Source: Gemmata massiliana
GTDB taxonomy: Bacteria; Planctomycetota; Planctomycetia; Gemmatales; Gemmataceae
DNA length: 64,000 nucleotides
NCBI RefSeq assembly: GCF_901538265.1
Contig: NZ_LR593886.1
Location: 6,283,738-6,347,737 of the forward strand
Reading direction: 5' to 3'
Position numbers and translations under genes: made by a program. Shown here piece after piece: positions 8,599 through 17,697 of the stretch (the first letter of the stretch is position 1; each line of letters starts with the position of its first letter). Below the pieces are notes generated by a model. The model did no database searches, was not told the origin of the DNA, and was given only the letters and a program-made list of their open reading frames with translations.

Positions 8599-10818
8599 TT
8601 ATTTCTCGGCCTTCACTTGCACAAAGAGTTGATCGCCTGCTTTGAGCACGTAGTTGGTCTTCGTTTCGCCATTTTTGATTCCGGCAAGATCGATCGGCAG
8701 AACCTCCTTGCCGCGCACCAACCAAGTGCTCACGGTTCCCGTCATAATCGAGACATCGTCGATCGCCTGGAGCAGCCCGTCGAGTACCGTCTCCTTGCCG
8801 GTCGCCTTCACGTTGATGACCTTCTCCGGCGCGGTGAGCGTCCGGATGTGAATCGTAAACACCGAACCCGCTGGGGCGACACCGCCCGGCGCGACCGCGG
8901 GCACCGGTTTGTCTTTAGCCGCTCGTGCCGATTTCGCGTCCTCGTACTCGCGGACGGCCAGTTGCCACCGCTGGTTCGCGCCGGCCCAGCGCGTTTCGGC
9001 GAGTTCCGCGGCCTTTTTCGTGGTTTGGAGCTGTGCGTTCGCATGAGCCAGATCGAGCCTGGCCTGCTGTGATTCAAGTTGCGTGCTCTCAACAAGGGCC
9101 CAAAGCTGTGCGAACACGCGATCGCTCGCCCGCTCGTCGCCGGCTTGCTTGCCGAGTGCGTCCAACCGGGACTTGAGTTCACGCCACCGCTCGTCGTCCG
9201 TTCCTACGGGTTTCGCGTCGGCACGGACCATCTCGAACACGATCACCCCTTCCCCGCCGAACTTCGTGGGGCGCTTGCCGTCGATCGTGAACGCCAGCCG
9301 CAAACCGGCCGCGTGCTTCGTCGCCTTGTCCTTAAGGGCCGGTTCACACAAGACATTCTCGTTCGGGAACCGCCCGGTCACCAGGGTGCGCAAGTTATCA
9401 CTCGCCTTGTGGCACTGCATGCACGCGAATTCCGACGCGGTGAACTCGTAGATCCCGCGGCCCACCGGTTCGCGCGGGGCGATCAGGTCGATCGTGTTGC
9501 GCTGCATGATGGCTTCGGGCTTCTGAAGGGCGAACTCGACCGCGATTTTGTAATCACGTTGTTTCCACGCACCGGTCGCCTCCCGGTACGGCATCTTCAT
9601 GGTGCTCCCGCTGATTTCGATCACCCACGGGTCACTCGGCTCGATCTTCAAACTCTTGCTCCCGTCCTTCACGCTCGTAACGCGCCACGACCCTTGAAGC
9701 GGATCGAGATCGGCCCCGGGCTTCACGGGCGGGACCGGGGTCATCATCGCGTCGTTCGGGTCGAGCAACCGCCCGATTACTTCGATCTGTGCCCGCAACC
9801 GGGCCAGTGCCTCGGGGTCCACGTTCTGCTTGTTTGCGGCTTTTAGTTCCTCGATCAGAATTAGTAGTTCTTCTTGCGCGAGGCCCAGCCGTGGGCCGCG
9901 TTGCACGGTCCCTTTCGCGGGTGGTTCGCCCAGCTTACCGGCCACCGGAACCGGCGCGCTCGATTTCTGACTCTGGCCCGGTTGCGTGCCGGCGCCGTCG
10001 CCACTGCCTGAACCGGAGGCCGCGAACGCGCCGAAGCCGAGCGCGCAGGCGGCGAACACGACCGCCGTCATTGCTTTGAGCTTGAAGAGCGCCATACTGG
10101 AAACCACCCCTTCGGTAAGAGCCGCTACGGGCGCCGAAACGCCCGGCCCGGCTCCGATCGCGAGATCGATTGTTGATTGAATCGTTGCGGCCGGCGCACT
10201 TTCTGGTCCCGCACACACGGCCGCCAGCCCGCCCGCGGGTAGCGAAAGCCCGACGCGCCGGAGCCGCGTGGCGAGCAACTCGCGCGCACGGGCGAGCCGG
10301 CCGGAGAGCGTCCCCTCGCTCCACCCCAAGCGCTCCGCGGCCTCTTTCCGGCTCAGGCCCTGGAGGTCGCACGCGATGACCGCCGAACGATAGATTTCCG
10401 GCAGCCGACACACGATGCGGTGAACCACTTCCGCGAGATCGGAGTCGGGTCGGGCCGGTTCAGTCGTGGCAACGTCTTCGAGCGGACACTCGCGTGTCGA
10501 GCGCCGAGTACGCACCGCCCGCGCCCTGAGCGAAACTCGGCGCGCCACACCGAACAACCACGATGCGACCGCTTCGCGCGGCCAAATGTCACCCGCCCGG
10601 CGCGCGAGAACAAGGAACGTCGCCTGGAGCGCGTCTTCCGCGTCCTGTCGGTGGTGCAAAATGCGCTGACAGGACGCGAAAACCAGCCCCGCGTACCGGT
10701 GAACCAGCACGGCAAATGCGCTCTGGTCACCCGCGAGGAACGCCGTGAGCAACGCCCCGTCGGAAGAGGGACCGGGGGCCGTCGATAATCGATTCAACTT
10801 GGTGAGGATCGCGTTCAC
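8599..10818 (-). CDS. ECF sigma factor fused to membrane anchor and TIGR03067-like sensor domain
   Basis: 739 residues from the GTG at 10818 (AGGAG five bases upstream; another GTG at 10824 abuts the SD). Residues 1-190 are an ECF sigma factor: sigma-2 (FLAGDQSAFAVLVHRYAGLV, QDAEDALQATFLVLAR) and sigma-4 HTH (LSRKEAAERLGWSEGTLSGR). A transmembrane helix lies at about 240-260 (AVVFAACALGFGAFA). The outer part holds a TIGR03067-like domain (LQGSWRVTSVKDG near 360, FTIDGKRPTKFGGEG near 500) with a CxxCH motif at 466-470, then a heptad-rich stretch and a C-terminal SLBB-like or ubiquitin-like domain (LDGLLQAIDDV, VLKAGDQLFV). Planctomycetes are known for ECF sigmas with C-terminal extensions that may replace anti-sigma factors. 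Heme binding is not proven. Confidence 0.9.
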   Translation of the reverse strand: MNAILTKLNRLSTAPGPSSDGALLTAFLAGDQSAFAVLVHRYAGLVFASCQRILHHRQDAEDALQATFLVLARRAGDIWPREAVASWLFGVARRVSLRARAVRTRRSTRECPLEDVATTEPARPDSDLAEVVHRIVCRLPEIYRSAVIACDLQGLSRKEAAERLGWSEGTLSGRLARARELLATRLRRVGLSLPAGGLAAVCAGPESAPAATIQSTIDLAIGAGPGVSAPVAALTEGVVSSMALFKLKAMTAVVFAACALGFGAFAASGSGSGDGAGTQPGQSQKSSAPVPVAGKLGEPPAKGTVQRGPRLGLAQEELLILIEELKAANKQNVDPEALARLRAQIEVIGRLLDPNDAMMTPVPPVKPGADLDPLQGSWRVTSVKDGSKSLKIEPSDPWVIEISGSTMKMPYREATGAWKQRDYKIAVEFALQKPEAIMQRNTIDLIAPREPVGRGIYEFTASEFACMQCHKASDNLRTLVTGRFPNENVLCEPALKDKATKHAAGLRLAFTIDGKRPTKFGGEGVIVFEMVRADAKPVGTDDERWRELKSRLDALGKQAGDERASDRVFAQLWALVESTQLESQQARLDLAHANAQLQTTKKAAELAETRWAGANQRWQLAVREYEDAKSARAAKDKPVPAVAPGGVAPAGSVFTIHIRTLTAPEKVINVKATGKETVLDGLLQAIDDVSIMTGTVSTWLVRGKEVLPIDLAGIKNGETKTNYVLKAGDQLFVQVKAEK

Positions 10819-11693
10819 CGCCACTCCTGGGTTCGCGTCTCTAACCTGAGATTGCCCGCCTCACTGCGGGCGCGTACAGAATTTCACGAGCCGGATTTTT
10901 TGTTTCCCGCCCCACCCGGCACTAGCGAAGACTCGAAATGGTTCCCCGCACTCCGGCAGGAGGCTAACATTTGCTAACCTTTTGCCCCGCCGGGTAGCAG
11001 AATCGCTCAAAAAATGGAGCGAATGGCTACAAGTTAGGGGGTATTCACCCCGCGGACGGCCTTGCGAGAGGGGTGCGCGGCTAACATTCGCACACAATTC
11101 GTCCCCGTTTCCTTCGTCCCTCTGGCGCGGTTGCTCCCGACATGCCTGCGTGCGAACCGCCCGCATCACCAATTTTAACCAATTAGTGTACTAAAATCCA
11201 TTAAATTTACCCCATGCCCGTCGACTTTTTGCTTCCAGTGCGAAGTGAGACACGCCCGAACTCGCCACTTCAGCGCAACAACCGCGCGGGAAAAGCGGAA
11301 CATCGAACAGGAACCGGACGTTTCCGTTGCAGAGCTACTTTGCTCTCGCCATAATGAGCCTCAAGCCTCGCGCGGTCACGGTCGACCGCGCGGGATTATC
11401 CCGGTCGCGGATGTACCGCCGCCGGTCTACCACGGACGGCTCGCGCTCCGTTTTACTTAAATAAAGACCCCGGTTCGCCCGTCGCACCTCGGACCCGCGC
11501 TGGAGGCGGGACTTGACACCGACGAACGCGGCCCGAGATCGCTCGCGCCGCGACTGTCCGATCATGTGGGGTTCGGGACTGGATTCGTGACTCGTGACGC
11601 GCACCCGACTGCCCGGTCGGGTGCCGCGTGTGGTATTTGTCCCGGCCCCGCTGCCGAGCTTCGACGGGCCACCGGTTTGGAGTGGCCCTCATC
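10819..11693. other. Long divergent intergenic region (sigma factor / RNase Y)
   Basis: About 870 bases between divergent genes. I see no gene with coding character. It contains a GCTAAC direct-repeat pair at 10962-10978, a single GGCTAACATTCG copy near 11081, an AT-rich patch at 11165-11215 that could hold promoters, and a perfect 9-bp hairpin (CGCGCGGTC arm) at 11369-11392. Confidence 0.5.
10962..10978. promoter_or_regulatory. Tandem GCTAAC direct repeat upstream of the sigma gene
   Basis: GGCTAACATTTGCTAAC: two GCTAAC hexamers on a 10-base period, 144 bases upstream of the ECF sigma start. The identical 17-mer occurs at 45169-45185 upstream of hemL and a variant at 45284-45300. One-helical-turn direct repeats are typical of response-regulator sites; the binding protein is unknown. 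Confidence 0.45.
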
Positions 11694-13292
11694 ATGGAAC
11701 CGCTGTTGATCGGCGGGCTCGTCGTCGTCGCTGCCCTGATGGGCATCGGCGGCACGTACCTTGTCGTGCGCCGATCGCCCCCCGTCACCGTCCGCGAACC
11801 CGCCCCCCCCGATCCCGAAGTGATGCGCCGCGCCGAAGCGCGCGGCGAGGAGCTCGTCGAACAGTCCCGGCGCGACGCCGAGCGCATCGTCCGGGAGGCC
11901 GAACTGAAAGCCCGGGACGAGGCCGTCCGGCGCCGCGAGGAACTGAGCCGCGAACTCGATACCGCCCGGTCCGAGGTGCGCGACCTGGAGCGCCGGGTCG
12001 AGAAGCGCGAGGACGCGGTCGAGCAGCACCAGCGCGAACTCGTTCGCAAAGAAAAGTACGTGGACGGGCTGAAAGAGAAGATCGCCGAGCGCGAGGACGC
12101 GCTCGACAAGAAGGCCCACCACCTCGACGGCCTCATCGACAAGCAGACGAAGCAGCTCCACGAACTCAGCGGGCTGTCGCGCGAGGACGCACAGAAGCTG
12201 CTCCTCGAGCGCCTGGAGCGCGAGCTTTCCGACGAGATCGCGAAGAAGATCCGCCAGCACGACGAGCGGATGAAGCAGCAGGCCGAGGCCACCGCGCGCG
12301 AGATCGTCACCATTGCCATCCAGCGCTACGCCGCCCACCAGACCGCCGGCGCGACCGTGAGCACGGTGGACATCCCGTCCGACGACATGAAGGGGCGCAT
12401 CATCGGGCGCGAGGGGCGAAACATCCGCACGTTCGAGAAGCTGACCGGCGTGGACGTGATCGTGGACGACACCCCGGGCGTGGTGATCGTGTCCGCGTTC
12501 GATAACGTGCGCCGCGAAACGGCCCGGATCGCGCTCACGAAGCTCATCCAGGACGGGCGCATTCACCCGACTCGCATCGAAGAAGTGGTTGCTGAAACAC
12601 AGGCCGAGATGGAGAAGCACATCCAGGAACTCGGCACCCAGGCGGTACTCGATGCGGACGTCCAGATGCCGCACGAGAAACTGGTGTACCTCCTGGGCCG
12701 GCTCCGGTTCCGCACCAGTTACAGCCAGAATGTGCTGGCCCACTCGGTCGAGGTCGCGCACCTGTGCGGGATCATGGCGTCCGAACTCGGACTGAGTCCC
12801 GCGATCGCTCGCCGGTGTGGATTGCTCCACGATGTGGGCAAGGCCGCGGACCACGAGATGGAGGGCGGGCACCCGAAGGTCGGGGCGGAACTCGCGAAGC
12901 GGTACGGCGAGACGAGCAAGGAAGTGCTGCACGCGATCGCCGGGCACCACGACGACATCACGATCGACAACATCTACACGGTGCTCGTGGCCTCAGCCGA
13001 CGCGATCAGTGCGTCGCGCCCCGGTGCGCGGCGCGAGACGCTCGAAAAGTACGTGAAGCGCCTCGCGGACCTGGAAGCAGTGGCGTGCGGGTTCCCGGAA
13101 GTGGATCAGGCCTTCGCGATCCAGGCCGGGCGCGAGTTGCGCGTCATCGCGAACGCCCAGCGCACCAACGACGCGGACGCGGTCCGCATCTGCCGCGACA
13201 TCGCCCGGTCCATTGAGCAGCAGCTCGATTACCCGGGGGAGATCAAGGTTACAGTGATCCGCGAGAGCCGCGCGACGGATACCGCGAAGTGA
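11694..13292 (+). CDS. rny: Ribonuclease Y
   Basis: 532 residues from the ATG at 11694. Domains in order: N-terminal membrane helix ([20 protein letters not shown]), a long Arg/Glu coiled coil to about residue 200, a KH domain ([19 protein letters not shown]) and an HD domain ([12 protein letters not shown] with the HD pair, then HAIAGHHDD). This matches RNase Y, the membrane-anchored endonuclease that starts mRNA decay in many bacteria; length is close to the usual 520. It stands alone with a long upstream region. Confidence 0.96.
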   Translation: MEPLLIGGLVVVAALMGIGGTYLVVRRSPPVTVREPAPPDPEVMRRAEARGEELVEQSRRDAERIVREAELKARDEAVRRREELSRELDTARSEVRDLERRVEKREDAVEQHQRELVRKEKYVDGLKEKIAEREDALDKKAHHLDGLIDKQTKQLHELSGLSREDAQKLLLERLERELSDEIAKKIRQHDERMKQQAEATAREIVTIAIQRYAAHQTAGATVSTVDIPSDDMKGRIIGREGRNIRTFEKLTGVDVIVDDTPGVVIVSAFDNVRRETARIALTKLIQDGRIHPTRIEEVVAETQAEMEKHIQELGTQAVLDADVQMPHEKLVYLLGRLRFRTSYSQNVLAHSVEVAHLCGIMASELGLSPAIARRCGLLHDVGKAADHEMEGGHPKVGAELAKRYGETSKEVLHAIAGHHDDITIDNIYTVLVASADAISASRPGARRETLEKYVKRLADLEAVACGFPEVDQAFAIQAGRELRVIANAQRTNDADAVRICRDIARSIEQQLDYPGEIKVTVIRESRATDTAK

Positions 13293-13352
13293 CGTGGAAT
13301 GGCTGCGGGCGCTGCTGTGCAGCGCCCGCGGTCGCAGTGAACAGAAGCCGGA

Positions 13353-13568
13353 TTACATTTCCTCGCGGCGCCCGTTGCTGGCGAGCAGAATCAGGCCGCT
13401 CACCACCGCGATCCCACTCACGAGCGGCGGAACCCAAACCGTTCTTTCCTTTTCGCGCCACACCGCGTTGGGACCGTCCTCGGTCTTCTCGATCGTGACG
13501 TAGCTGAAGCCCTGCCAGCCAAGCCCCAGCGCGCCGATGGCAACGAGTATGATTCCCACGATTCGCAC
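13353..13568 (-). CDS. Small two-helix membrane protein
   Basis: 71 residues if started at the GTG at 13568, with a G-rich Shine-Dalgarno (GGGGAGGGGG) just upstream; an ATG at 13586 would add six residues. Two hydrophobic segments (IVGIILVAIGALGLGWQGF and VSGIAVVSGLILLA) flank a charged loop (TIEKTEDGPN...EKERTVWVPP). It resembles widespread small DUF3185-type membrane proteins often seen beside stress genes. It opens the membrane-stress island that continues to about 25.1 kb. Confidence 0.65.
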   Translation of the reverse strand: MRIVGIILVAIGALGLGWQGFSYVTIEKTEDGPNAVWREKERTVWVPPLVSGIAVVSGLILLASNGRREEM

Positions 13569-13640
13569 GGCCCCCTCCCCCATCAATCGTTCCGCGACCT
13601 GACCTCGTTAGTGTCCGGTCGCGGAATCACCGTTCGAGTT

Positions 13641-14300
13641 TCATGCGGAAGTTCTGCGGGCATCAAGCCGGGCGGCGAAAGCGGCTGTATCTGATTCGGT
13701 ATTGTGGCGATCGGTCAACGTCGAGGCGGCTTCATCCACGAGGCGCGGAACACTGCTCTCGATGGTTGCTTTCAACGATGCCGAGACGGAGTTGAGCGCG
13801 GTCTCGGCCAGTTCCCTCAACTTGCCACCGATCATCCCCATGAACTCGTCCGCGATCCCCGGTTCTCGCGGCACTGATGGCGCGGATGGCGTCAGCGTCG
13901 GTTGAGGCGGAACCGGAGCCGACACCGCGGCGAGTGCGCTGAACGACTCGCGCCGCGATGCCGTCAGGAACCCGACAATACCGCCGACCAGCGCTGAAAT
14001 CCCGACCGCGGCCAACGGGTTCTGGCGCACGTGCGACGAAATATCAAATGCGCCTTTCATACTTTCGCTCACAGCGGCCGTTGCCTGTTTGACCGTTTCG
14101 CTCACCGTTTCCGGGGCCTGCGACACGAACGACCGGACCGCGCTGACGGTATCGGAGATCGTGTCCGCCGCGGTCTGCACCGTCCCAACCACCTGGTTCT
14201 CCAAGGCGGTCACTTTTTCGGTCAGGGACTCGCGCGTCTGGAGCATGTCCCGCTCGATCTCCTCGGGCGTCTTTTCGGCGGGGGTTACTTGGTCTGCCAC
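13641..14300 (-). CDS. DUF3618-type membrane-associated protein
   Basis: 219 residues from the GTG at 14300 with AAGGAG 8 bases upstream. The start of the domain is clear (KTPEEIERDMLQTRESLTEK), the DUF3618 signature. Amphipathic helices with VSETVKQATAAVSES-like repeats follow, then a membrane helix near 97-115 (NPLAAVGISALVGGIVGFLT) and a helical tail. The start overlaps the end of the upstream holin-like gene by 16 bases, so the two are translationally coupled. This pairing recurs in alphaproteobacteria and planctomycetes; function unknown, assumed envelope stress. Confidence 0.85.
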   Translation of the reverse strand: MADQVTPAEKTPEEIERDMLQTRESLTEKVTALENQVVGTVQTAADTISDTVSAVRSFVSQAPETVSETVKQATAAVSESMKGAFDISSHVRQNPLAAVGISALVGGIVGFLTASRRESFSALAAVSAPVPPQPTLTPSAPSVPREPGIADEFMGMIGGKLRELAETALNSVSASLKATIESSVPRLVDEAASTLTDRHNTESDTAAFAARLDARRTSA

Positions 14301-14722
14301 GAGATGTTCTCCTTGAGCGCGTTGAAGGTTTTGTCCGGGAGCGGATTGAATCGTTCGAGCAGGCCGTAGCTCAACCAGCCGAGTACCCCGCCGGCCACCA
14401 GGAACAGGCTGCCCACGATGCCCCACGACGCCCACATCGGGAAGTGGAACTGTTCGTGCAGTAAGTACGCCAGTGCGGTGATTAGTCCCAGTGCGCCGAC
14501 GGTGGCGAACACGATGCCCAGCGCGCCGAACTCGGCGGCCCGTTTCGAGCGCTTGAAGTCCTCGCGCACTTCCGACTTCAGCATCTCGGCCTGTTGGCGG
14601 AGGAGCGTTTGTGCGTCGCTGATGATCCCCGAAACAAGTCCGGCTACCGAGGTCGAGGAGTCGCTCGGTGCCTGCGGTGAACTGCCGTATGTATTGGGAG
14701 GAACGGCTTCGGTGGTAGCCAT
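14285..14722 (-). CDS. Holin-superfamily-III-like (DUF1469) membrane protein
   Basis: 145 residues; AGGAG lies 7 bases before the ATG. Residues 25-65 form a charged helix (LLRQQAEMLKSEVREDFKRS), followed by two membrane segments (FGALGIVFATVGALGLITAL and ASWGIVGSLFLVAGGVLGWL). This is the DUF1469 / phage-holin family 6 layout found in bacterial stress operons, not evidence of a prophage. Coupled to the DUF3618 gene by a 16-base overlap. Confidence 0.85.
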   Translation of the reverse strand: MATTEAVPPNTYGSSPQAPSDSSTSVAGLVSGIISDAQTLLRQQAEMLKSEVREDFKRSKRAAEFGALGIVFATVGALGLITALAYLLHEQFHFPMWASWGIVGSLFLVAGGVLGWLSYGLLERFNPLPDKTFNALKENISWQTK

Positions 14723-14792
14723 CGAGTTCTCCTGGAGCTGTTAACCAATGCACCACTCGAATGCACGTTGCGTGCCGCGGGCAGACGTAACT

Positions 14793-15074
14793 CCACCCGC
14801 TCAGTTCCGGGAGTTTGGCGAACGGCTGATGTAAGCCGGCCGGTGAGAAGCCCTGCATGTCATCAACGACCAGTAAAGTGCGAAATCAAGAAGCGTTTTT
14901 GACAGGATTAACAGGATCGCCAGGATTCAAAAACAATCTCGCATGTGGTCTTAATCCGGTTGATCCTGTTTATCCTGTCAAAACTCTTCTGCTTCGTAAT
15001 TGGAGACATGCACCAGCCGGCTTACACCGGCCGTTCGCCTGAGCCTCCTGGATTGCGAGGTAACGAGCGGGTGG
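14793..15074. repeat. Nested inverted repeats (two palindrome families)
   Basis: The outer arms 14793-14845 and 15011-15074 are imperfect inverted copies sharing CCACCCGCTC, GCGAACGG and TGTAAGCCGGC. Inside them lies a second inverted pair, GACAGGATTAACAGGATC at 14901-14918 against the complement of GACAGGATAAACAGGATC at 14961-14980. No gene is visible. The outer sequence is related to the palindromes at 22078 and 45348. The arrangement resembles a non-autonomous mobile repeat or a long cruciform. Confidence 0.7.
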
Positions 15075-15169
15075 AATGTCCCACATTGCAGTCCGGGCGT
15101 GATGCGCGCTCGCAAGTCTCGGGCCGCGCATGGGAGTGCTCCCTAATAGGCACACCAGCACCAGTAAAC

Positions 15170-15201
15170 GAAAAGAAGCCGGCCGAGTTTCCCCGGCCGG
15201 C
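15170..15201 (-). terminator. Rho-independent terminator
   Basis: On the minus strand a GCCGGCCGG/CTCGGCCGGC stem with loop GGAAA is followed by TTCTTTT. It lies 23 bases past the stop of the gene 15224-15736 and closes the YihY/branching-enzyme/membrane-protein transcript. Confidence 0.75.
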
Positions 15202-15223
15202 CCCGCGAGTCAAGCGACACGAA

Positions 15224-15736
15224 TTAGTGCTTGGCCGCTTCGATGAGCTGTTTCACCGCGTCCCTGGCATCAGTCTTCGATTCCTCCGGGTCGAAGGCGA
15301 TCCCGCCCTCCCCCTCCAACCGCGAAATATCATCCTTGCTCTCGATCTCGTGAACCGTCGGGAGGTTCTTGAAGTCGCCCCGGAGCGCACGCAGTGCGAA
15401 CCGCTCCTGGTCGATGTCCGATCCCGACCGGAACCCCATCTCGCGGAACGTTGCGCCCAACCACGACGAGCGCCCGAACAGGTACTGGAGCAGGAACACC
15501 CCACCGGCGGCCGGGAGCACCAGCCACCACGGGTTCGAGAGCGCGGTCAGGGCCAGGCCCGCCACAATCATCACACCGATCGTCGCCTTCGTCATCCGTC
15601 CCGCGCTCCACTCGCGCTCCAGTTGCGCGATCCGATCCGAAATGGCCTGCGGGCCGGCGTCGGCCAGGCACGCGAGGCGGCTCTCTAGCGAATTCTCCTT
15701 CAGGCACTCGCGGTTCGCGGTGATGCGGAGGTTCAT
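15224..15736 (-). CDS. Membrane protein, DUF2892-like core
   Basis: 170 residues; GAGG is 7 bases before the ATG. The N-terminus is polar, then a two-helix hairpin at about 50-85 (ATIGVMIVAGLALTALSNPW, LVLPAAGGVFLLQYLFG) like the DUF2892 / YgaP transmembrane unit, then an acidic soluble tail (EIESKDDISRLEGEGG). It begins only 9 bases after the stop of the branching-enzyme gene, so it is in the same operon. Role unknown, probably envelope-related. Confidence 0.75.
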   Translation of the reverse strand: MNLRITANRECLKENSLESRLACLADAGPQAISDRIAQLEREWSAGRMTKATIGVMIVAGLALTALSNPWWLVLPAAGGVFLLQYLFGRSSWLGATFREMGFRSGSDIDQERFALRALRGDFKNLPTVHEIESKDDISRLEGEGGIAFDPEESKTDARDAVKQLIEAAKH

Positions 15737-15745
15737 GGTGCGTCC

Positions 15746-17617
15746 TCAGGAGTTATGAGCTTGTGCGAACACCAGCACGCTGTACGGGCCGATGTTCACA
15801 GCCCCGTGGTTCGGCAATCCGTCGCACTCGCCGGATTCGGCGGTGACAGCGGAGGAAGGGTGATTGCCGAACAGCGTGCTGTAACCCTCCCAGTCCGAGT
15901 TAAGTAGCAACTGCCATGCCCCGGGCGCGGGAAAACCGATACGAAAATCTTCGCGCGCGTCCCGGTGGAAGTTCGCAACTACAACCACAGAATCACTTTC
16001 CCCGCCGTCCATCCACCGGTGAAACGCGATCACTTTTGCGGTCTCATCGGCCCGAATAACCTGAATGTGCTGCCCGGCCAACCCGCGCGTTTGCCCGCCC
16101 CGGTTCAACCGCAGATTAATCAGATCGCGGTACAGTCGAACGATGCCCTTAAATTCCGTGCGATTGTCCCAGTCCACCGGGACCGTATCGCGGAACCACT
16201 CGCCTTCGAGAAACTCCTGCCCCTGAAAGAGCATCGGAATGCCCGGTGCCGTGAACACCAGTGCCGCGGCGAGCGTGGACCGTTTTTGCGCGAACCAGTT
16301 CTTCGGATCGCCCGGCGCGATCTCGTGGACCACGCGCGCCTTCCCGTTGGCCACCTCGTCGTGGCTCTCGCTGTAAATCACGCGCTGGAAGACGTCCGCG
16401 TTGTAGCGGTTGGTGAGGGCCGCCGCGACCGCCTCCATCGACCGGTGCTCGTCCTCGGCCGTGATGACGGCCTCGCGGATCGGGTGAACGAACTGGTCGT
16501 CCCACTGGCTCCCGTACCCGGCTCCGCCCTCCCCCACCGGCTTCGTGATCCAGTCGTTGTGTTGCAGGTCTTCGGCAATGGTGATCGTGTTCGGGTGCTT
16601 CTCCCGGATCTCGCCGTTGATCCACTGCATCAGCGTCCAACCGTCCGGGAGGTTCGGCTCCCCGTCCGCGCGCACGCTGCGGATGTACAGCGTCATGTCC
16701 ATCCGCAGCCCGTCGATGTGGTAGTCCTCGATCCACATCAGGGCGTTATCGCGAATGAACTGGCGCACTTCGGGGCGCCCGTAGTCGGGCCGCGTGGAGC
16801 CCCACGGGGTCTCGTTCCGCCAGTCCTGGTAGAAGTAGATGCCGCCGCCGTCGTTCTCGCTCCACCCGTCGAACCGCCACAAATCGAGGTCGCTCGGGCC
16901 GAAGTGGTTGTAGACCACGTCCAGAATGACCGCGAACCCGTTGCGGTGCGCCTCGCGCACGAACTCCTTGAACTTCCGCGGCCCGCCGTAAGAACTCTCC
17001 ACCGCAAAGATATGGGCCGGGTTGTACCCCCAGGACCGGTCTCCCGCGAACTCCGCGACCGGCATCACCTGAATGCAGTTCACGCCCAGGCGCTTGAGGT
17101 GATCGAACCGCCGGACGATGCTCTCGAACGTCGCGGGCAACGGGTCGTCCGGCTTCTCGTCGTTGAACGTACCAACGTGCAGTTCGTAGATGACCATTTC
17201 GTTCCACTTCGGGCTGGGGAAGAACTCCTCGCCCCAATCGAAGTTCGGGTCGTGGACGACTCCGTTGCCAACGGAGTTGGTCACCTCGCGTGCGTAGGGA
17301 TCGATCTTCGAGAGCTCGCCGGTCGGTGTGTTGAGAACGAACCGGTACTCCGCGCCGATCTTCGCGCCGGGCACGTCCACATACCAGTACCCCTCGCCGT
17401 TCTCGCGGGTGAACAGGTTCTTGGTTTTGTCCCAGTTGTTAAACGTCCCGACCACGGCCACGCTCTCGGCGTGCGGCGCCCACACGCGGAACGCGACCCC
17501 GTTCGCGTGGGGAATCGCCCCCATACCGGGGTGAACGGTCGCCGTCGAGTTCCGCCCGCGCCGGACTTCTGCGGCGGGGTACGGACGGGTGCGTGCGATG
17601 GGCTTCGTCGCGAGCAT
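15746..17617 (-). CDS. GH13 alpha-glucan branching enzyme-like protein
   Basis: 623 residues from the ATG at 17617 (AGGAG 9 bases upstream); upstream sequence in the open frame is antisense to the YihY gene. A CBM48 domain at about 40-130 (GVAFRVWAPHAESVAVVGTF) precedes a GH13 barrel with DVVYNH, nucleophile Asp in DGLRMD (about 307), acid/base Glu in TIAEDLQ (about 348) and Asp in SESHDE (about 419). 1,4-alpha-glucan branching activity (GlgB-like) is the best guess, but the protein is shorter than classical GlgB; a trehalose-pathway hydrolase is an alternative. Its place among stress genes fits glycogen or compatible-solute metabolism. Confidence 0.82.
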   Translation of the reverse strand: MLATKPIARTRPYPAAEVRRGRNSTATVHPGMGAIPHANGVAFRVWAPHAESVAVVGTFNNWDKTKNLFTRENGEGYWYVDVPGAKIGAEYRFVLNTPTGELSKIDPYAREVTNSVGNGVVHDPNFDWGEEFFPSPKWNEMVIYELHVGTFNDEKPDDPLPATFESIVRRFDHLKRLGVNCIQVMPVAEFAGDRSWGYNPAHIFAVESSYGGPRKFKEFVREAHRNGFAVILDVVYNHFGPSDLDLWRFDGWSENDGGGIYFYQDWRNETPWGSTRPDYGRPEVRQFIRDNALMWIEDYHIDGLRMDMTLYIRSVRADGEPNLPDGWTLMQWINGEIREKHPNTITIAEDLQHNDWITKPVGEGGAGYGSQWDDQFVHPIREAVITAEDEHRSMEAVAAALTNRYNADVFQRVIYSESHDEVANGKARVVHEIAPGDPKNWFAQKRSTLAAALVFTAPGIPMLFQGQEFLEGEWFRDTVPVDWDNRTEFKGIVRLYRDLINLRLNRGGQTRGLAGQHIQVIRADETAKVIAFHRWMDGGESDSVVVVANFHRDAREDFRIGFPAPGAWQLLLNSDWEGYSTLFGNHPSSAVTAESGECDGLPNHGAVNIGPYSVLVFAQAHNS

Positions 17618-17697
17618 TTGCGCTAACTCCTGAATGACGTCAGCGGGTGACAAACGCACCCGCCGACCGAAAGGAAAAGAAAACGTGAACCGTTCCG

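Noticed and set aside
10861-11172. 103-codon minus-strand frame upstream of the sigma gene
   Set aside because: No ribosome site, no family pattern, and it covers the AT-poor regulatory region; treated as non-coding.
14285-14722. Holin-like gene as evidence for a prophage
   Set aside because: The DUF1469 family is a common chromosomal stress family, and no phage genes lie nearby.
14793-15074. CRISPR array
   Set aside because: Repeats are inverted and only paired; there is no series of direct repeats with regular spacers, and no cas gene in the window.
15965-17626. 553-codon plus-strand frame opposite the branching enzyme
   Set aside because: Antisense shadow of a gene with clear GH13 motifs; no ribosome site and atypical composition.
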